From Penicillium oxalicum (lineage: Eukaryota; Ascomycota; Eurotiomycetes; Eurotiales; Aspergillaceae): 64,000 bases of DNA. The translations under genes and the position numbers were made by a program. Below the pieces are notes generated by a model. It was given only the letters and a program-made list of their open reading frames with translations. It was not told where the DNA came from and did not search any database. Positions 25,943 through 36,558 of this stretch are shown here, piece by piece. Each line of letters begins with the position of its first letter. The first letter of the stretch is position 1. Where the stretch lies: assembly GCF_001723175.1 (NCBI RefSeq), contig NC_064652.1, forward strand, positions 310,001-374,000, given 5' to 3'.

Positions 25943-26473
25943 ATGTCTTTCCGTCCATCCTCCACCATCAAGGTAACTTGTCGGCAGATTTCGGCGTGGA
26001 AGGGCATCCCAAACACCTCCATTCAAGCGAAACCTCTGATGATATATCATGGCGCCTTTGACGCCACACCCGCCGAGCTCGAACATCGCCTGGAAGCAAT
26101 GGGGGAAGTAGTACCCCAATGGGTCTATACCATGTATAGCAAAACACATTTCCACTCGACCACTCACGAGGTCCTGGGTGTCGTTGCAGGACAGGCGCAA
26201 CTATGCTTTGGTGGGGAGCAGAACCCGGGACGTTTCGAGCCTACAGTGCAGCAGGGTGACTTGATCATCGTGCCTGCGGGAGTGGGTCACCGCCTGCTGC
26301 AAGATCTGGGTGAACAGAGATTTCAGATGGTCGGTTCCTATCCTGCCGGGAAACACTGGGACATGTGTTATGGGGAGGCAGAGGAGTGGGACAAGGTTGA
26401 GGCGATTCGCGATCTGGGATGGTTTCAACGCGATCCTCTCTACGGTGCTTCTGGCCCCGCTTTGGAGGTCTAG
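25943..26473 (+). CDS. Cupin-domain protein, YjlB-like
   Basis: A single-exon frame of 176 aa from the preferred ATG. The small beta-barrel cupin core is visible: HFHSTTHEVLGVVAG gives the metal-binding His and Glu set of motif 1, and DLIIVPAGVGH gives the motif 2 His. The PQWVYTMY segment and the tail PAGKHWDMCYG resemble the bacterial YjlB group, whose substrate is unknown. An in-frame ATG at 25841 would add 34 residues rich in Arg, Ser and Leu without acidic residues at the start, which could be a mitochondrial presequence. I prefer 25943 because the upstream ATG is embedded in a CRE-like palindrome. The family is clear; function is unknown. Confidence 0.8.
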   Translation: MSFRPSSTIKVTCRQISAWKGIPNTSIQAKPLMIYHGAFDATPAELEHRLEAMGEVVPQWVYTMYSKTHFHSTTHEVLGVVAGQAQLCFGGEQNPGRFEPTVQQGDLIIVPAGVGHRLLQDLGEQRFQMVGSYPAGKHWDMCYGEAEEWDKVEAIRDLGWFQRDPLYGASGPALEV

Positions 26474-26669
26474 GTGTGATGTGATATGCAACCGCGATGT
26501 CCTTGATCACTTCTTGGTTGTTTTATCTCTCTTTCGGTTGGTGCCGGTGCAAGTAGGGTCTCGAGATGCTCTCGGACCACTTATTCATTGTCTCACTCTC
26601 TCGACGAGCCTATTCAAAGTTTCCAGTCAGTCATCCGGGAGAGTTAGCCAGTCATCGAGGGGCGATGTC

Positions 26670-27860
26670 TTACCTGAGAACACTGAGGCAAAAGGTCAAA
26701 AGCCAGGCAAGCAGAGCAATCAAGAGAACAGATGCAAGAGCCTTTTGGCGGATACAAATTTGATCATTGCGAGGGTCAAAGATCTGGTTAACCTCGGCTT
26801 CTGTACATGCGCCGGTTACCTCTGAGAGGGAATTGAAAGCCAGGCTGAGATTGGCCGAATCGAAGACGATGAAAAATAGATCCAGGAGAATGAGTCGAGC
26901 CTTCGCGGAGGGCGAGCGCAGCCCGAGCGGCTTCGACGTATATTCGTCAAAGGTGATGTATACCAGATAGACAAGCGCTACGGCATCCACGATGATGGCC
27001 ATTAACGCGGACGGGCCCTGATCCGTATGGCCCTTGTCCGCCATGTGCTGAAGTGACCCACCCAGCGCCAGTGCAGACAAAGAGAAGCACCAGACCGTCA
27101 GTCGCAAGATCAGCGGCACAATGGGGCTTCTCAGCAGCGTCGTGTGGAAGCGTTTGAGCCACATTTCCCGACGTCGCGCCTTGGTGTGGAGCGGATGTTC
27201 CGGACTATCGCCATCAAGAAGCCTCCCGCGCCATGGACTTGAGAAGTCGCCGTAATTTTCATTCAGCCAGTCCGGAGTAACCTCTTTGGAACTGTCAAGA
27301 TTGCCCCGAGGATACTGGATGAGGCGCGAAAAGGTCGCCCATCGCGATTCTCGTGCTGGAAAGGCCTCCTCAGAACTGGAGTTGACGCCCGGTGCAAAAT
27401 CGCGGCTCTCAATACCGAAAGGTGTGTGGTTGTGATGGGCAACCTGCACGTCGCGCGGCTGTGGGGGCAATAATCGGTCTGTGGCCGCGGCCGCGTCGGC
27501 ATCCGCCTCGATTTCTTCAACCGATCGGATCCAGGCTGCAAATGCGGGCAGGGTTAGCCAAGGATTCCATGCCACAAATCTCACTTTGGATTATAAACAT
27601 TCGGCCGTACCTGGGAGTGTGCGTAGCGTGAAGTGCTGCAATCGCACTGCCTCATGGATGGCCAAGTCGTCTGCGGTTCGCCTCGCCGAGGCTGGCGAGT
27701 TCGACCCGTTGTGAAACGCGGACTGGGGCTCGGTATTTTGCTGCGTCGTTTGCGTAGGCGATAGAGCCGCGTCTTGTGGGGGTTTCTCTGACATCGATTG
27801 GGTTGAATCCAGACCTGATGGGTGATGAGGCTTAACACTGGGCATAGTTGCCGCATCCAT
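26670..27860 (-). CDS. Four-TM fungal membrane protein, probably Srf1-like (phospholipase D regulator)
   Basis: Two exons on the minus strand, 27860-27611 and 27535-26670, join across a 75-nt GT-AG intron to give 371 aa. The N-terminal 190 or so residues are hydrophilic, with a Gln/Ser/Thr-rich start. A conserved-looking segment, PWRGRLLDGDSPEHPLHT (about 184-201), precedes four hydrophobic helices at roughly 220-243, 259-279, 297-317 and 348-370. The assignment to Srf1, the yeast regulator of phospholipase D Spo14, rests on recall of fungal annotations with this architecture. It is tentative; the safe statement is a fungal four-pass membrane protein. It is divergent from the mitochondrial exchanger-related gene. 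Confidence 0.7.
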
Positions 27861-28433
27861 GGCGGCGGGTGATAATAGACTTGACGTAGGCGTTGAATTC
27901 TTTGACGGAACCTCCCATCCCTTAATGCTGTCTCACTCGGATCAAAATCTGGGAACCTAAAGGAGAAAGGAGAATTATGCAATCTGCACCAGCGAGAGAA
28001 AACGAAGGAAAGCAGGCGAGATCACGATGTGAGCTCCGATCTGGAGGCTGGGGAGGAGGAGTTCCGGCGTGCAGGTGTAGAACAGCGCCAGACGGATCTG
28101 AACCTGGGCGAGCCCAACGCGCGTGATAATTCGGCGCGGAATGACGTCTCCGAGCGCAGCCTGCTGACCGAGATCTTGGCTCAGCCTCCGCCCCGGCCAT
28201 TGAGGAAATATTTGCTGCCCGCGCGGTTTCTAGTTCAAATTGTCAAGCTAGCGGTTCCTGAAAAATTGCATTGCAGTCATTCGATCCACTTGTGTGGCAA
28301 AGCTCTCTGTCAATTCCGAGGCGACTCAAAAGCATGCCATAAGTCTTCGTCAATTGCCTCGAGTCACTTATCCGTCATCAGCCACAATCCCGTTGTTCCC
28401 ATCTACAGACCTCCCACAACCCTTTCTTTCGAG
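27861..28433. other. Bidirectional promoter region
   Basis: A 573-nt spacer between the divergent membrane-protein and mitochondrial genes. Open frames run in from the plus-strand gene, but codons before 28434 show no family sequence. No specific site was recognised. Confidence 0.5.
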
Positions 28434-29422
28434 ATGCGTCTCTTCCTGATCCCCATTTCGACCAGGCGCGCATTGATCTATGCTCGGCCCTTACGGCGAG
28501 ATGCTGCGAAGGAGCTCTCGCTCCTTGACCGAGCAACAAGCAAGGCCGCCGGGACGTGGGCCCAGTGGGAGGAGGCAGAGTCGGGGTGGAAGAAGCATCT
28601 CGTCACCTGGGGCAATCGAGTTCAGCAGCGCATCCCTTTTGAGGAATGGGGTCTCAAGAGTATTCCCTCCCTCAAGCAACAGCGGCGCATAGATCAGAGC
28701 CACGGCACCAAGCAGATCAATGTACTCTATCCCGCCAACGCCATACGCCGAGAGAACATCCCGCAGATGCTGCGCAAGATTGCGACTGAGCGCCAGGAGT
28801 TTCACAGAAAGCAAATGTGGTGGAACTTGGGGCTGTCACCTCTCACTGCACCATTTGCAATTATCCCAGTGTATGTGACTGTTCTCGGCTGGGTCCTTCA
28901 ATGTATACTGTTGCTAATTTCCGTGTCTCGACTTATAGGATCCCCAACATTCCTTTCTTCTATCTGGTGTACCGAGGCTGGTCGCATTGGCGCGGTGGGT
29001 CCACATCTAACTCCCTTTCGACGGCGTGGTGCTAAATGCTGACTCTCAACCCTTTTTGACTAGCGCTGAATGGTTCACGACACTTGGAATACCTTGTGGA
29101 AAACAATTTGATTAACCCTGCATCTATGCCAGAGCTCGATCAGCTCTACGCCACACGCGCGTCGCATGTCTTGGATGGCTCGTCCATTGATACTCCGCCG
29201 GCGGACCTGGTGGAGGATATTGAGCAGAGTGACGACCGAGTCTTACTGAAGATGTCCGATGCGAAGAAGTTGGCCGCCATGCTGGATGCTCCGGAATTGG
29301 CCCTGGAGGCGGAGCGTGCCATTATTCAAGTTACAGGTCAGCTGGAGGCTCAAAAAAAGAGGCAACAAGAGGCGCAGCATGAGGCGCAGCAAAAGGCGCA
29401 GTCGGAAAAGAAAACCTCTTGA
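28434..29422 (+). CDS. Mitochondrial K+/H+ exchange-related protein (Mit_KHE1 family)
   Basis: Three exons, 28434-28870, 28939-28994 and 29064-29422, give 283 aa in frame. The N-terminus begins MRLFLIPISTRRALIYARPL, characteristic of the family that includes yeast YDL183C and is linked to mitochondrial K+/H+ exchange. A hydrophobic hairpin (LSPLTAPFAIIPV joined to IPNIPFFYLVYRGW) spans the first splice junction and forms the membrane segment. The C-terminal tail is a Gln/Ala/Lys-rich coiled coil. The start at 28434 was preferred to an in-frame upstream ATG at 28029, because only the sequence from 28434 looks like the family. Confident on family, less on transport role. Confidence 0.87.
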
Positions 29423-30707
29423 GTTGGGAAAGGGCTTTGGTAATTCATTCGTTGTTTCGAGGAAATGATTCCGCTCGTCGCGGCCTGTCATGCTTTCCAA
29501 GGCCTCTGGCTATATGAGATGATGTACGATAGATGATATATAGGTATACGGTCGGTAGCGATGGGCTGGTTTGGATTTTGCACAAATGTAATGATCAAGA
29601 TTTCCCCACCTATATTGTGAAGCATGGCATATTTTTCAAATCTCTGCGGCGTGGCACCTATTGAACCGATCAGGGACATGTTCTTGCTCGACATTTATAG
29701 CCACACCTACTCATCCTTGTCGACTCGAGGTGCGAGGCATGTATTTTCTCCAGGACAGCGCACTGGCAGGCATCCCCGGCTACATACTAGAGTGTATGGA
29801 TCCACACCTCTGAATCTCATTTTTCCCCCGATCTGGGTCGATGAACACGGATGTCCCGGTAGGTATTGGATTGACCGAGTGTCGCCTGGGCCGAAGGCTA
29901 TCCTATACATCCATAGCGGTGCGGTGATTGAGGCTTCAATGATCAGTGAGGAATTCTGTACTTCAGCTTCCACGACTGGGCAGTGCAATCTGAGAAGGTT
30001 CTGTGGGTCTTTTTCTTGCACGTGGGAGTCCATCCACCATCGATCATTAAATGGATTTATACCACCTTTTCCACATGTGCAGAATTGATGTACCTCTGAA
30101 TGAGGGCCGGGTCTGAGTCAGGTTGTGGATTCAATCGGGTAGTATGTTTGACCCAGAACTTGCATGTTGCACTTTCCAATTTCTATGATATTGAAGGCAT
30201 CGGACCCGATGGAATTGGCCTATCTCGTTGACAATGGATTAGGTAATGATGGCATAGGTCAGATCCACGGTTTCCCAACATGTAGATAAATGAAGTGGGT
30301 GCACACAGGTGAAGTTGGTGGCCGACTGGAGAACCTCGTTTTCTCTTCTTGGTGTCCTAGGTATGGACCTACACTAGTTGGAGGTACACAGGAGCCCTGT
30401 ACGTGGGGTTATATATTTTGCTCGGCTTCTAAAAACCAAGCCGAATGGAAGTACCCGCAGCCCGAGCTACCCAAACATCACCGAGGGCTGTCGTATCGAC
30501 AATAGGTTGCAGTTGCCATCAGATGATGAGTATCAAGTACGTACCTAGGCGACAAACATCAAAATAAAACTAGCGTCTTAGCCATGGTACCATGGATGCT
30601 CAGAGATTAAAGTGAGCCGCGAGGGGATTTGCCCAAAAAGATATCGCTGGGTAGTGAACACAGGGAAAGCAAGCCGCTTTCCGTGGCACGAGAAAAAAGA
30701 AGTTAAG
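29423..30707. other. Intergenic region before the tRNA gene
   Basis: No supported gene. A 154-codon plus frame at 29624-30088 has no recognisable motif and no intron context. Confidence 0.45.
30691..30700 (-). terminator. Pol III terminator of the tRNA-Leu gene
   Basis: An A6 run on the plus strand (T6 on the tRNA strand) starts about 10 nt after the tRNA 3' end. This is the standard RNA polymerase III stop signal. Confidence 0.75.
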
Positions 30708-30809
30708 TGATAAGAGTGAGATTCGAACTCACGCCCCGTAAACGAGATCAGGAATTTATGCTAAGGTGGACCTTAACCTGACGCCTTAGACCAACTCGGC
30801 CATCTTACC
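30708..30809 (-). tRNA. tRNA-Leu (anticodon AAG), intron-containing
   Basis: 102 nt on the minus strand. The acceptor stem pairs GGTAAGA with TCTTATC, with discriminator A at 30708. The D-arm is GCC...GGC. The anticodon stem is TCAGG/CCTGA with loop TTAAGG then T, giving anticodon AAG. A 17-nt intron at 30770-30754 sits at the canonical position one base 3' of the anticodon. A long variable arm (CTCG/CGGG) marks a class II tRNA. The T-arm is GTGAG TTCGAAT CTCAC. An AAG anticodon would be edited to inosine and read CUN codons. Confidence 0.93.
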
Positions 30810-31198
30810 AACTTGTTGAAGAGAAGTGTTTCTAATAGATTATAAACCTTTTGCAAAAGAAGATGGTTATCGAGTTAGGGACAGGTAGTGTGTGACTGCT
30901 GTCGTGTAGTCTTTGGGTGGCTCCGAGCCTCCCACGAGAGCATTACACATCAGAATATATAATAAAAATCCATAACACGCCAGTATAGCTTCAAGTAATA
31001 TCTGAGTTTTACATCAACAAGCCCTTCAAGTATGACTGCCCCATCGCGTCAATCTACACCTGTTCCACCCGCCGCGGCAGCCAGCGATGACCTCAGATCC
31101 CCTGAGCTGGAGGCCGGCCCTTATTCGATCCGTCCTCTCCCCCGCCGCCCATTTCCCGTTCTCGTCATCCAAGCTCCACCCCCAGCTGCATTCACAAC
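30810..31198. other. Spacer between tRNA-Leu and END3
   Basis: AT-rich tRNA 5' flank followed by the probable END3 promoter and leader. No gene seen. Confidence 0.5.
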
Positions 31199-32558
31199 AT
31201 GTCGAACAAGAAGATCGAGCAGTGGGAAATTGAGCGCTATTGGGAGATCTTCTCCGGGCTCTCCAATGGGCAAACTCATCTGAACAGCTCCCAGGCCGCC
31301 TCGGTGCTGCGCAACAGTGGACTTCGTGATGAGCAGTTGGAGAAGGTCTGGGATATTGCGGACGTGGATGGAGATGGAGAGCTGGACTTTGAAGAGTTCT
31401 GTGTCGCAATGCGCCTGGTTTTTGACCTCGTCAATGGCGTAAGTAACAGCAGCAATATGCGACCAAACCAAGTGACCCTCTCTGCCGACGGACATGTGCC
31501 TGACCATACCTAGGAGCTTCAAGACGTCCCACCCGTGCTGCCAGACTGGCTCGTGCCGGAATCCAAATCACACCTTGTCCAGGCCACACGAGCACTGCAT
31601 CGCCCCGAACAATTTGAACGGATAGAAGATGAGGATGACTCCCTTGGATTGAAAGATGGATTCGATTGGTACATGAAGCCCGCCGACAAGTCGAAATACG
31701 AGGAAATTTACAACTCCAGTCGAACCCAACGTGGCGATATCACCTGTGAGTTGCCCTTCATTTGCCCAGCCCGAGCGCAATACTCCGGACAGGAGCGCTG
31801 ATTCTAGACCTGCAGTTGAATCCCTACAACCGCTCTATGATTCTTTGGACGTCCCAGATACCGATATCCGCTCAGCATGGAACCTCGTCAACCCCTCCGC
31901 TTCCCAAGCCATCAACAAAGATGCCACACTGGCGTTCCTCCATATGCTCAACTATCGCCACGAGGGCTTCCGTATTCCTCGTACCATCCCTGCCTCGCTG
32001 CGCGCCTCGTTTGCAAGCAACCAGATCGATTACCAGATTGACAACAATGCCCGCCCAGCGCAGCACTGGGGCGCCGAGGGCAACCAGGAGACACGGACTG
32101 GTCGCAAGGCCAAATTTGGCGATACCTACCTGAGCCGCTTGGGCGTCGGTGGTAAGGGCTCTTACCAACCCAAGGGCACGGACTTCAGTGAGACAATCCA
32201 GGATGAAGAGTGGGAGAAGGTACGCCTGCGCCGGGAGCTGGCTGAGATGGAGGCCAAGTTGCAATCCGCCCGCGAAGCATCTGAGAATCGCCGTGATCGG
32301 CCACGGAATGACGGTCGTCCCAACTGGGTCCTGGTGAAGAAGGAGGCACTGCAACTCTTGGAGTACAAGGAGCGCGAACTCCGTGAGCTTCGAGAGGGCG
32401 TGGGCCGTGCGAAAGACGGACAAGAATTAGAACGAGCGCGAGAGGACGTCAAGACCGTTGGCGAGCAAGTGGAAAGCTTGAAAACTCACCTGGCTCAGCG
32501 CCAGGCCGTTCTGGCAGACTTGCGCCATGAGATCGAGGAAGAGCGGTCTCGGCGCTAA
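31199..32558 (+). CDS. end3: Actin cytoskeleton/endocytosis adaptor End3 (SagA)
   Basis: Part of the Pan1-Sla1-End3 coat complex at cortical actin patches. Three exons, 31199-31438, 31514-31745 and 31816-32558, give 404 aa, the length I recall for Aspergillus SagA. The N-terminal EH domain holds an EF-hand-type calcium loop ([13 protein letters not shown]), followed by a second EH-like region ([18 protein letters not shown]) after exon 2. The C-terminal third is a charged coiled coil. The second intron acceptor is the CAG at 31813-31815, not the nearer TAG at 31806-31807, because only the former keeps the FESLQPLYD frame. It converges with the LSH-type remodeller gene. Confidence 0.94.
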
Positions 32559-33008
32559 GCATTGAATATCCCCCCAAGTCCTCTTTTTCATCGACTTTGA
32601 CTCCTGGTAACCGTCGTCATCATCCCGTGTGCAGATGTTGCCTCACCCTGGATTACTTCAAGGGGCGTCAGCAGTAATTTTGTATAGAAGACCCAGGTGG
32701 GCCTCGTCCATTTTTAGAATAATCATACATGTGTATCATACATATCTATGGTAAAGGCTTGCAGGGCTGAGACCATGCGCCGAACCAGCGCGGCAATCAA
32801 GCAACGGGCAATCCGACAGACGACGCCTCCGATATGACCGGGCGTGGAACAAAATCCAAGCCCCAAAGCAACTGCGAAAGCCCAAAAAAAAGAGAAAAAA
32901 AAAGAACGCCACCATCAATAGAATGCTCCAGTGCCCTGAAACACCATATAGAATCCGAAGCTAGAAACAATGCACTTGAGAGTCAGACAAGACTTCACAA
33001 GAAAACGA
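32559..33008. other. Intergenic region between convergent END3 and the LSH-type gene
   Basis: 3' flanks only. There is an A-rich stretch around 32882-32905. No gene seen. Confidence 0.5.
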
Positions 33009-35859
33009 CTACGCCATAAGAGATTCGCCAGCATCACGTTTGGTTTCAACGGAGACGAAAGCCGATCCCTTTTGCTCTAAGCCTTTCTCAGCGCGAGCAT
33101 AGGCCTCCTCGCTTCGATCAGTCAAAATCTTGAGATCGTCGTCGGAAAGAATAGAGGCAGGATCGGCGCCCGTTTCGAAGCGCTCGAACTCATCTTCACC
33201 GAGCGCTCTTCTCAGTTCCTCGGCATCTTGCACGTTACCCGTGTCAAGCAAAGACCGGAACTTGCCTTTCTGGATGACCAAGCGTTCAAGACGGCGCTTG
33301 GAATCTGCTTTCTCAAGAAGGGTCTGTTCAACCGTTCCCTTGGTAGCGAGTCTGTAAACAATAACTGGCTTGGTCTGACCTATTCGGTGAGCCCGGTCTT
33401 GAGCCTGAAGGTCCTGCTGGGGGTTCCAATCAGAGTCGAATAGAATCACAGTGTCGGCGGCAACAAGGTTGATTCCCTGCCCACCAGCACGAGTACTAAG
33501 CAGGAAGATTTTGTGCTTCTTGTCGGTATTGAATGCCTGAATCTGGGCCTGTCGGTCCGCCTGGGCGATTGCACCGTCAATCCTGCAGCAGGGCCAATTG
33601 CGCAGTTGGGTGGCCCAGTCCTCGAGAATGTCAAGTTGTGTCTTGAACTGCGAGAATATGAGAATTTTATGACCCTTCTTGAAGAGGTAAGGCACCAGGC
33701 GGTCCAAAAGTAGCATTTTGCCAGATGCCGTGACGAGCGTTTCATCGACGGTAGAGGATCCGTCCATCCAGGGCCAGTAGAAGTTGTGTGGTGAATTGCA
33801 CGCAAGACGAGCTTGCATGATCGGGTTCATCATCTTCTTTTGGCTAATCTCTTTCTCTATTTCACTTGTTAGTCACTCTTCAAGATGCATGCGATGACTG
33901 CTGCGTTGATCAACATACTCGCAAGTTTCAGATTATTGGCCCTCTCAATTTCCTCCATTTCTGAGTCATCCGGCCCTGCGCTTTGCTCCTCTTCCTCCTC
34001 AATGCCCTGTTCAAGCTTGCGCAGTTTAGAGTTAAACTCTCGGTCGCTAATATCCTTGTAGCTCTGAGGAGCCCGACGTCTTCGACCCGAAGCTGGCTCA
34101 TTAGACGATGATTCTTTATTCGCCGTGCGCGGGGATTTATTAGGTGCTTCTGTCTCATCGATGTCACGACCACGTTTCAAACTGCGAGAACGAGTGGGAA
34201 TTGAGCTTTTTGCTGTAAGACGCTCCAATGCCTTGCCCTCAAGATACTGACGTCCGGTACCGCTCAATATCTCTCTGTAGAGCTCTTTCTGCTCAGGCGT
34301 GAGCGGCGCATATAGAATATACTCGCGCTTCTTTGGGAGCGAATTCTCCACATCGGTCTTGACCCGACGAAGTAGGAATGGCTTCAAGATGGAATGCATG
34401 GTGGTCACTAAGTTGCGCTTTCGCCGCTCAATTACTTCCGCTTTGCCCGTGTCATCCAGGACGGACGAAAAGTCAAACCAGCTCTCGAAGCTTTTGAGAT
34501 CATTGAAAACTTCTGGAAGGAGGAAATGTAGTAAAGACCAGAGCTCAGAGATGTTGTTCTGCAGTGGTGTGCCTGTAATCAGCAAGCGATTGGCCGAGTT
34601 ATATGTCATCAACTCTTTGATTAGCTTGCAATTCATGTTCTTTAGGCGATGACCCTCGTCCTAGTGGCAAAATTAGCACTTCAACACAATGAGACGAAAG
34701 AGCTTGCAAACATACCACGACAATGTAGCGCCACTGATACTGACCAAGGAATTTAGAATCGTTGATGCAAATATCGTAAGAGGTACAAACGACCGGGAAG
34801 TCCATTTTGCCTTGGTCCCGTGTCTTCATGTGCTTGCTGCGAAGCGCCGCGCGCTCCTCCTTCGATCCGTGATACAGGACGGTCTCAATGCTTGGAGTCC
34901 ATCTCTTGAACTCATCGATCCAGTTGCTTAACGTACTGAGCGGTGCAGCAATAAGATATGGCCCCGAGACGTTGTTTTCTTTCAGGAAAGCAATCATCGA
35001 AATAGCCTGGACAGTCTTTCCGAGGCCCATCTCATCTGCAAGAATGCCGCATAATCCATTCATCCAGAGTGTCTTCATCCATTCCAGACCCTCCAATTGA
35101 TAGGTGCGCATTTTGCCACCGGTGATGAGAGAGGGCTGCTGGGTCGCAACGAGTTCCTGTTCACCAAGAGCAGTCGGCTTAGCCTCATAGTCCTCTGCGG
35201 CCTGCTCGAGAGCCTCTTGGACAGTTGGATTGCCCTCTTCGAGCTTGACCTCGGCTTTTTGGAAATAGCTGGAGATCTTGCTTCCATCTGGCCCGCTTTT
35301 TCTGGACCGGCCTCTTCTTTTCCCGACATTCGATTCATTAGCCGCAGTGTCTTCGAGTGCGCTAGCGGTCTCCTTCTGCTTGTTCCTAGTCTCACGACGT
35401 GTGGCAGCTGTAGATTTGGGCTTTGCGTTCGATTCAGATTTTTGGTGGGCGGCGCGTTGTCTTGCCTCTTCCTGCTGCTTCTTCATTTTCTCTGACATGA
35501 TTGCGACAAAGACCTAGTTTGAGCAAAAATTGTGAGTGACGAGCTTCAAAATAATTCATAGGTAAAGTAGCGAAGTAGTTAATTACCGAGCTTGTTTTCA
35601 GCAGGTGCATCAGAGCTTTCGCCTTGACGTCCATTCCTTCCGTGTCTTCTGCTCCATCTGTCGTTCCCGAGAAATTGTGGCTTGATTCACCCATAGGTTT
35701 TTCAGCTTGAGCACCGTCATAGTTGCTTCCTTCTTCAGCAGATTCCTTCGTGTCTGGCGCGTACGTATCGGTCATTGGCGAAGATGGCAAGGTCGACTCA
35801 GGCTGAGTTGTCCCCGCCCGTGAATCGGTAGGCGTCATCGAGGATTCTGTTGTAGACAT
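33009..35859 (-). CDS. SNF2-family chromatin remodeller, LSH/DDM1/Irc5 group
   Basis: Exons on the minus strand: 35859-35587, 35513-34716, 34660-33919 and 33856-33009. Total 2661 nt, 886 aa. The ATPase core shows DEMGLGKT (251-258), DEGHRLKN at the start of exon 3 (358 on), the TGTPLQNN block and the C-terminal lobe with STRAGGQGINL and DRAHRIGQ. A basic, Ser-rich insertion (KRGRDIDE, SGRRRRAPQSYKD) between the lobes and the Glu/Lys-rich N-terminal coiled coil are typical of the HELLS/DDM1/Irc5/MUS-30 branch. No bromo-, chromo- or SANT domain is present, which argues against Swi2, CHD and ISWI. The branch acts in DNA-damage tolerance in fungi and in DNA methylation in plants and animals. Confidence 0.92.
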
Positions 35860-36558
35860 TGCGAGTATGGTCGAAAAATCTGGAGACGTCTACAGAGAAT
35901 CGGCGACGTCAAGAGAGTATTTGTCTTTGTGGGAATGATTGTGTTAGATCTCGATCTGGGTGCGGCTCGACGTCATTCCCAGGGGTTGAAGATCTGTCAC
36001 AAAAACCAGATTCCACGAGACGCAACAAAGAACGACGTCTTTCAAAGTAAGCTCCAGGCCGCCGAGCCAAATGAATCTGTAGTGAAGCGATTTGATGGCA
36101 GTCGGGCCGAATTTGCATGAGTATATAGATTGAGATCCTCTCCTTGCGCGTGGCTGACGCGGATTTTCGCGTCGAGCGCACGGGCCATTCCAAAAATGGC
36201 AAAATGGATTTGAAGTATTTGAATGCTAATTTACTTTCCAATGAATGAGATTGCTATTTCCATGTTTAGGCCTAGACCGGACCAGGCCGGAAGACAGAAG
36301 AAATAATTGATTGTGCTTAAACCTCTGTCACTATGTCCAAGTAGACAACCTTTGCTTCAAATGCAGCAAGTATTGCGAACGACCTGAGCTAATGTCCTGC
36401 ACCGCCGACCAAGCTCGAGGAGATGACCAACAACTTCATCGACAGCAAAGCTCTCATCGGGCCCTCTTCGGCGGTAAGTTAGAATGTTGTCAATGTTGAT
36501 GTAACCAAACTCAAAGCTGCTCATTGATTAGTACTCTTTGACCCGCTGTTAACTCTTC
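35860..36558. other. Intergenic region upstream of the LSH-type gene
   Basis: Promoter of the remodeller gene and the 3' flank of the next minus-strand gene. No supported gene. Confidence 0.5.

Noticed and set aside
29624..30088. A 154-codon plus frame before the tRNA gene
   Set aside because: Irregular composition and no recognisable similarity; treated as chance.
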